From CATQGW01 sp965242565 (GTDB lineage Bacteria; Chloroflexota; Dehalococcoidia; Bin125), in NCBI GenBank assembly GCA_965242565.1, contig OZ251457.1, positions 2,604,001 to 2,668,000 on the forward strand: 64,000 nt of DNA, in the 5' to 3' direction. The position numbers and the translations under genes are program-made. Shown in pieces: positions 59,651-64,000 of this stretch. Every line of letters begins with the position of its first letter. Within the stretch, counting starts at the first letter, position 1. Under the pieces are notes generated by a model, which saw only the letters and a list, made by a program, of their open reading frames with translations, had not been told where the DNA came from and did not search any database.

Positions 59651-62600
59651 ATGCGGGTGTTGATCGGGCTCGCGCTGCTCGGGCTGGCGGCGCTGGCCGC
59701 TGGGCTGCCGGCGGTGGGCGCGCGGGCGCAGGAGTCCCCGCCGGGGCTGGGGGGCTCGCTGCGGCTGGAGGCGCTGAGCGCCTCCGGCCTGACAGTGACC
59801 TGGAGCTGGAGCGGGCGGGCGGGCTCCGCCTTCGAGGTCGCCTGGCGGGCGCGCGGCGACGACGATGAGGCGGCGGCCTGGCGCAGCGTTCGCAAGGACG
59901 CCGCCGAGCGGCGGCACGTGATCACCGAGCTCGACGCCGGCGTCCACTACGTCGTGCGGGTGCGCGGGCTGGATGCGGACGACCGCCCGATCGACGACCT
60001 GCGCGGCGTCTTCGCCACGAGCTGGTCCGCGCCGCGGCTGCTGCGGGTGATCGCCTCCGACGACGGCGCGCTGACCGTGAGCTGGGCGCAGCCGAGCGAC
60101 TGGACGCCGCAAGGCTGGCGGCTCAACTGGCGCGTCGCCGGCTCGCAGACGGCGGGCGGCACGATCGACCTGCCGGCCGCCGCGCGCAGCCGCCGGATCG
60201 ACGGGCTGACCACGGGCGCCGACTACAGAATCCGCCTGACCGCGCTGAACTCGCGCGGCGGCGAAAGCCCGGCGCAGACGCTGCGCGCGACCGCCGCCGA
60301 CGCGGGACCGGCGACGCCCAGACTGACCGCGCTGAGCTGGAGCGGCCTCACGATCCGCGCCGAGTGGCAACCCGTCCCCCGCGCGAGCGGCTACGACCTC
60401 TTCTGGCGCGCGGCGGACGAGCGGGGCGGCGCGGTCGGGCGGCTGTCCGCGCAAGGCACCTCGGCGGAGTTCGCCGTGCCCGCGGCCGGCGTCTACCGGG
60501 TGGAGGTTCGCGCGCTGAGCGGCGCAGGCCGGAGCGCCGCGCACGGCGACCGCTCGCCGCCGCGCAGCATCGCCGTGCGGCCCGCGCCGGCCGAACTGCG
60601 CGTGCTGAGCTTCGACGGCGAGTACGTCCATCTGACCTGGCCCGCGGTGGGCGCGGAGCGCTACGCGGTCGAATGGGGCGAGCGGGGCGGCGCCGTGCGG
60701 ACCGCGCTGCGGGCGGGCGGCGCCGCCGCCGGCGCGGCGCCGACGCTGGCTCTGGGCCCGCTGGCGGGCGGCAAAACCTACGAGTTCCGGGTGCGCGCGC
60801 GCAACGACCAGGGCGGCAGCGCGCCCTCGCCGCCGGCGACGCTGACCCCCACGCGCTGGCCGGAGACCCCGCCGCCGGGCCTCTGGCTGTTCGTGACCTT
60901 CAATCATCGGAGCGGCGGGATCGACGTGACCCCGCCGGCGGTGGCCGGCGCGCCCTGGTACGAGGCGCAGTGGGTCAACTACCAGGACGACGCGGAGCGC
61001 GGGCGGGCGCGTTCGAGCGGCGCGGAGCGGCGGGTGCGGCTGAGCCGCGCGGGCGGCTTCGAGAACGGCCTCTGGCTGATCCGCGTCCGGGCCGGTCCCT
61101 GGGGAACCTGGTCCACGCGCGCCCACTACCACCGCGTGATCGGCCAGCCCCCGCGCCTGGCGCTGGCGCTGGAGAGCTCGCGCGACCTCTGCACGGCCGG
61201 CACGCTGACCGAAATCTCGTGGCAGATCAGCGGCGGGTCCGCCCCGTACGCGCTGAGCATCGAGGGTTCGGCGGTTGACGTCAGCGCGGACAATGTGCGG
61301 ATCAACTGCGGCGCGCTGAGCGAAACGGAGGCCGCGGATGCAGAGGCGGGGCTGGCTGCAAAGACGATCACGGCGACGGTCACCGACTCCAGGGGGGTAC
61401 GGCGCGAGGCCGCGCTGGATGTCGCACGGGCTAGGGCGCTGCCCGCGCTGCCACCGACGAGGCACGGCGATGCAGTTTGGGCGTACCGCGGCGAGCTGGG
61501 GTTTGAATGGCTTGTCCCGGCGACACCGTACGACTGCCGCGAACCGAATTGCTTCGCGATTCGCTGGCGCGCCGTCGGATCCGAAGGGTGGACCTACGCG
61601 CCGCTGACGTACAACCTGGGCGAAGAGAATTCGGCATTCGGAATCGCGCGCGGTTTGGCGGACGGCGTGACTTACGAAGCCGCCGCCGCGGCGATGCGCG
61701 ATCCGATCGAACTGGAGACGCCGGCGGCGTTGCGCTGGACTGCGCCGCTCAGCGGAACCACGCTGACCGATCCGACCGGCTTGACCGCGACGGCTACGCA
61801 CGACACCGTCACGGTACGCTGGAATCGCCAGCCGACAGCTAAGTCTTGGAGCGTTTATCTACGCGGTCCGGACGGCGGGCTGTCGGAGTACGTGAGGAGT
61901 TGGAACGCCGCAAGCTGGGGGGACCCGGAGAGCGGCGTTCACGAGGTGTCGTTCCGGCATCTACCGTCCAGCACGCGCTTCACGGCCGGCGTTGCGTGGA
62001 ATCCAATGGAGGGCTACCGCGCGGCGAGGGCGGAGACGACGGTGGAAACGCTCGCGCTGCCGGCCGGCCGCGAGCCGCTCAAGCGCGGTCCACAGAATCT
62101 TCGCGCGACCCCGACGCGCGACAGCATCACTGTGATGTGGGACCAGCCGTTCGAGGGAGCGAACGATCCCTATTGGGTGTTTCTCTTCCGCTCGGACTAC
62201 CCGTACCGGGCGTCGCAAACCGCGACCGTTCGGTCCCCGGACACGCAGTTCACATTCAATGGGCTCGAATCGGGAGAGACTTACCGAATCATCGTCCGTC
62301 ACAGGGCAATCGTTCGGGCGTCCGACGAAATCTCTGCGACGACCAATGTGCAGCCACCAAGCGAAGACAGCGCCGCCGGCGCGAGTGCAGGCCAACAGTC
62401 CAGCACGGACGAATGGCCGCTGTCGGGCACATTCCAGCCTGTTTGGCCGCACGCGCTGCTGACGGCAACCAACAAATGGGGCGTACTCACGGACGATGCC
62501 TGGATCGCGCGCAGCAACCGCTGGCATGGCGGGATCGACACTGGCCTCTCTCCGTCGCACGGTGCAGAGAGGCGACAGATACAGGCGGTCGCCGAGGGCA

Positions 62601-64000
62601 TCCTGCGTGAATACGATCCCGAGCGTCAAGGCTTCGTCCTCTTCTGTCCGGGCTCCTCAACAAGCCCACATCTCGCTGACCAGGTTCAGGTGAGCAAAAC
62701 GAACAATGTGCGCTTTGGCGAAGGAGCCAGCGCCGTCAACTGCACGGAACTCGCGAACATATACCACGGACGAGTCGCTTTCACATTCCACGAGTACGCA
62801 GATGTCTTCTACGTCGTGCAGTACGCGCATCTGAGCAGGTTCGGCACAGCGTCGGAGTCTCGCATGGAGCCGTCCATGGAACAGCGCCGCGTCAAGGCTG
62901 GCACGCCAATCGGCATTGAAGGTCGGACGGGCGCGATCACAGTGAACCGCCGGCCGATGTGGAGCGAAACCGCTTACGACCCTCATCTCCATATGACGAT
63001 TCGCGTCTTCACGCATTCTGATGCAACAGACGAGGTTGCTGATACTGTTGGTGGCAATTGGCGGGCGCTCGCGCTCGCCGAGGATCAGAACTGGTCCTGT
63101 GGTGATGCCACCATGGCACCAACACACTGCGGCCACTCTGAAAGACGAATCGATACGATGGTCGATCCGGAGGAAGTTCTGCCGCCCGGGCCGCCAGCCG
63201 CGAGCGAGACCGGGCCTAAGGGGAAGGTACCGCTCTGGAATTCGGAGAACCACGCGGGCCTGACTTATGGCGTCAACAACCCGTCCAAGCGGTTCTTGCT
63301 TCGCTCCATAGATGTGGAAGCCGAAGATCAGGTTGACGTCGACATCGATGTCGCCGTTTGGCGGCCTCGACTCTACACGTACGACTATAAGCGCAATCCG
63401 GTCCCGAAGCGGTACAGCGCGACTGGCCTCGCCGGCACGCGAGACGGCGTGCAAGGTTACTTCGCAAGCGCGGGCGACTGCGGGCCGATCGTCACGAGCG
63501 ATCCCGGCGACCAGATCGCGTTCACGAACGTAACCTCGGGGCGCAAATTCTGGAGTGAGGTCGCACCGATGCGTCTCACGGTGACGCTGGAGGAAGGTCG
63601 GAACTCGTGCGATGTGTCGGTCGGATCGTACAACGAAAGCTATCCGCCCGGCGCGGAGTTGCCGGACGGCGCATACGGCCGTGATGCAGCTGGCGATCCC
63701 TACGAACCACAGCAGCTGACCGCGCGAGTGAGCATGTACGGCACGGTTCTGGAGCCGTCGGCGAGCGAGGCGGAGATCCCCAATGAGAGCCTCGCGGCAT
63801 TCGAGTTCCGGCTGTACGAGTTCGAGGCGATCCTCGGCCACACGTACGAATTCAAGACTGCCGAAGTTGGCGAGGACGATGACGTTGTGCTCGAGCTGTG
63901 GCAAGGGGGACAACCGCTGGGAAGTACCGCTAACGGCCCGGGCCCGGCCACGTTGAGCTGGGAGGCCGTCGCATCGGGAACAGCGCATGTCGTCGCGCGG
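59651..64000 (+). CDS. Secreted FN3-repeat protein with M23-like peptidase domain (3' truncated)
   Basis: One frame stays open for 1450 codons to the window edge. Residues 1-25 are a signal peptide (LLGLAALAAGLPAVGARAQ). About six to eight fibronectin-III-like units follow, each with motifs such as LTVTWS, YVVRVRG, LTVSWAQP, ITVMWDQP. From about residue 905 an M23 (LytM) fold appears: HGGID (His959, Asp963), YAHLS, GTPIGIEGRTG and HLH (His1112, His1114), the zinc ligands of a peptidoglycan endopeptidase. More beta-rich sequence follows. GGAGGGG lies six bases before the ATG. It is likely a cell-wall or surface enzyme, and divergent from the diiron operon. Confidence 0.85.
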   Translation, partial: MRVLIGLALLGLAALAAGLPAVGARAQESPPGLGGSLRLEALSASGLTVTWSWSGRAGSAFEVAWRARGDDDEAAAWRSVRKDAAERRHVITELDAGVHYVVRVRGLDADDRPIDDLRGVFATSWSAPRLLRVIASDDGALTVSWAQPSDWTPQGWRLNWRVAGSQTAGGTIDLPAAARSRRIDGLTTGADYRIRLTALNSRGGESPAQTLRATAADAGPATPRLTALSWSGLTIRAEWQPVPRASGYDLFWRAADERGGAVGRLSAQGTSAEFAVPAAGVYRVEVRALSGAGRSAAHGDRSPPRSIAVRPAPAELRVLSFDGEYVHLTWPAVGAERYAVEWGERGGAVRTALRAGGAAAGAAPTLALGPLAGGKTYEFRVRARNDQGGSAPSPPATLTPTRWPETPPPGLWLFVTFNHRSGGIDVTPPAVAGAPWYEAQWVNYQDDAERGRARSSGAERRVRLSRAGGFENGLWLIRVRAGPWGTWSTRAHYHRVIGQPPRLALALESSRDLCTAGTLTEISWQISGGSAPYALSIEGSAVDVSADNVRINCGALSETEAADAEAGLAAKTITATVTDSRGVRREAALDVARARALPALPPTRHGDAVWAYRGELGFEWLVPATPYDCREPNCFAIRWRAVGSEGWTYAPLTYNLGEENSAFGIARGLADGVTYEAAAAAMRDPIELETPAALRWTAPLSGTTLTDPTGLTATATHDTVTVRWNRQPTAKSWSVYLRGPDGGLSEYVRSWNAASWGDPESGVHEVSFRHLPSSTRFTAGVAWNPMEGYRAARAETTVETLALPAGREPLKRGPQNLRATPTRDSITVMWDQPFEGANDPYWVFLFRSDYPYRASQTATVRSPDTQFTFNGLESGETYRIIVRHRAIVRASDEISATTNVQPPSEDSAAGASAGQQSSTDEWPLSGTFQPVWPHALLTATNKWGVLTDDAWIARSNRWHGGIDTGLSPSHGAERRQIQAVAEGILREYDPERQGFVLFCPGSSTSPHLADQVQVSKTNNVRFGEGASAVNCTELANIYHGRVAFTFHEYADVFYVVQYAHLSRFGTASESRMEPSMEQRRVKAGTPIGIEGRTGAITVNRRPMWSETAYDPHLHMTIRVFTHSDATDEVADTVGGNWRALALAEDQNWSCGDATMAPTHCGHSERRIDTMVDPEEVLPPGPPAASETGPKGKVPLWNSENHAGLTYGVNNPSKRFLLRSIDVEAEDQVDVDIDVAVWRPRLYTYDYKRNPVPKRYSATGLAGTRDGVQGYFASAGDCGPIVTSDPGDQIAFTNVTSGRKFWSEVAPMRLTVTLEEGRNSCDVSVGSYNESYPPGAELPDGAYGRDAAGDPYEPQQLTARVSMYGTVLEPSASEAEIPNESLAAFEFRLYEFEAILGHTYEFKTAEVGEDDDVVLELWQGGQPLGSTANGPGPATLSWEAVASGTAHVVAR

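Noticed and set aside
59540..61801. 753-residue minus-strand frame opposite the FN3 gene
   Set aside because: Basic low-complexity sequence without domains; the plus-strand frame is a continuous signal-peptide/FN3/M23 protein.

Overview
The window is high-G+C bacterial chromosome. Most genes have a heavy C/G bias at third codon positions. The gene content points to an aerobic, acyl-CoA-using heterotroph: several enoyl-CoA hydratase paralogs, an acyl-CoA ligase, two class III CoA-transferases, EtfBA with a membrane Fe-S ETF:quinone oxidoreductase, an SsuD-like flavin monooxygenase and an amidase. There are also a MoxR/VWA pair, very large FtsX-type permeases and secreted LysM/FN3/M23 proteins. 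From general knowledge this fits a Chloroflexota lineage (SAR202/Dehalococcoidia-like) best, but there is no rRNA or marker gene here, so that assignment is inference. I saw no tRNA, rRNA, CRISPR array or intact insertion sequence.

Layout. 1-3.1 kb: a gene tail, a cupin, small membrane proteins, a NYN nuclease-like protein and an SDR. 3.1-11.1 kb: a HEPN/PaREP1-like protein, a penicillin-acylase-family hydrolase, enoyl-CoA hydratases, two tandem homologous small genes, an RCC1-repeat protein and an acyl-CoA ligase. 11-13.7 kb: two exported proteins sharing an unnamed ~50-residue module, one with LysM. 13.7-14.6 kb: a non-coding block of 173-bp tandem repeats and REP-like palindromes. 14.6-20.7 kb: the ETF:quinone oxidoreductase and etfBA, separated by an Eco29kI-like restriction-modification operon. 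20.7-27.9 kb: a second REP-like block, a DinB-like protein, coaE, then MoxR ATPase, phosphoesterase and a giant VWA protein. 28-38 kb: two divergent ~1140-residue FtsX permeases, an MFS exporter and ilvD. 38.3-40.1 kb: an AAA ATPase/PIN pair. 40-44.7 kb: an amidase with a small partner and a CoA-transferase/hydratase operon. 44.7-49.5 kb: a four-gene overlapping operon (PAPS-reductase-like enzyme, SF2 helicase, MORC-like GHKL ATPase, PLD nuclease). 49.5-57.3 kb: flavin monooxygenase, M28-like protein, a DUF262/HNH/HEPN-like protein, CoA-transferase, SDR and MBL hydrolase. 57.3-59.5 kb: two tandem R2-like ferritin-fold proteins, one with a complete and one with a mostly lost diiron site. 59.65 kb to the end: a long secreted FN3/M23 protein running off the window.

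Four compact cassettes resemble DNA-targeting defence systems: the Eco29kI-like R-M pair, the AAA/PIN pair, the MORC/helicase/PLD/PAPS operon and the GmrSD-like gene. All sit between housekeeping units and by eye use flatter codons than their neighbours, so the region looks like a metabolic backbone with defence modules inserted at operon boundaries. The strongest candidates for undescribed biology are the four-gene MORC operon, the active/degenerate diiron pair, the AAA/PIN pair, and the DUF262 protein with an apparent C-terminal HEPN motif.
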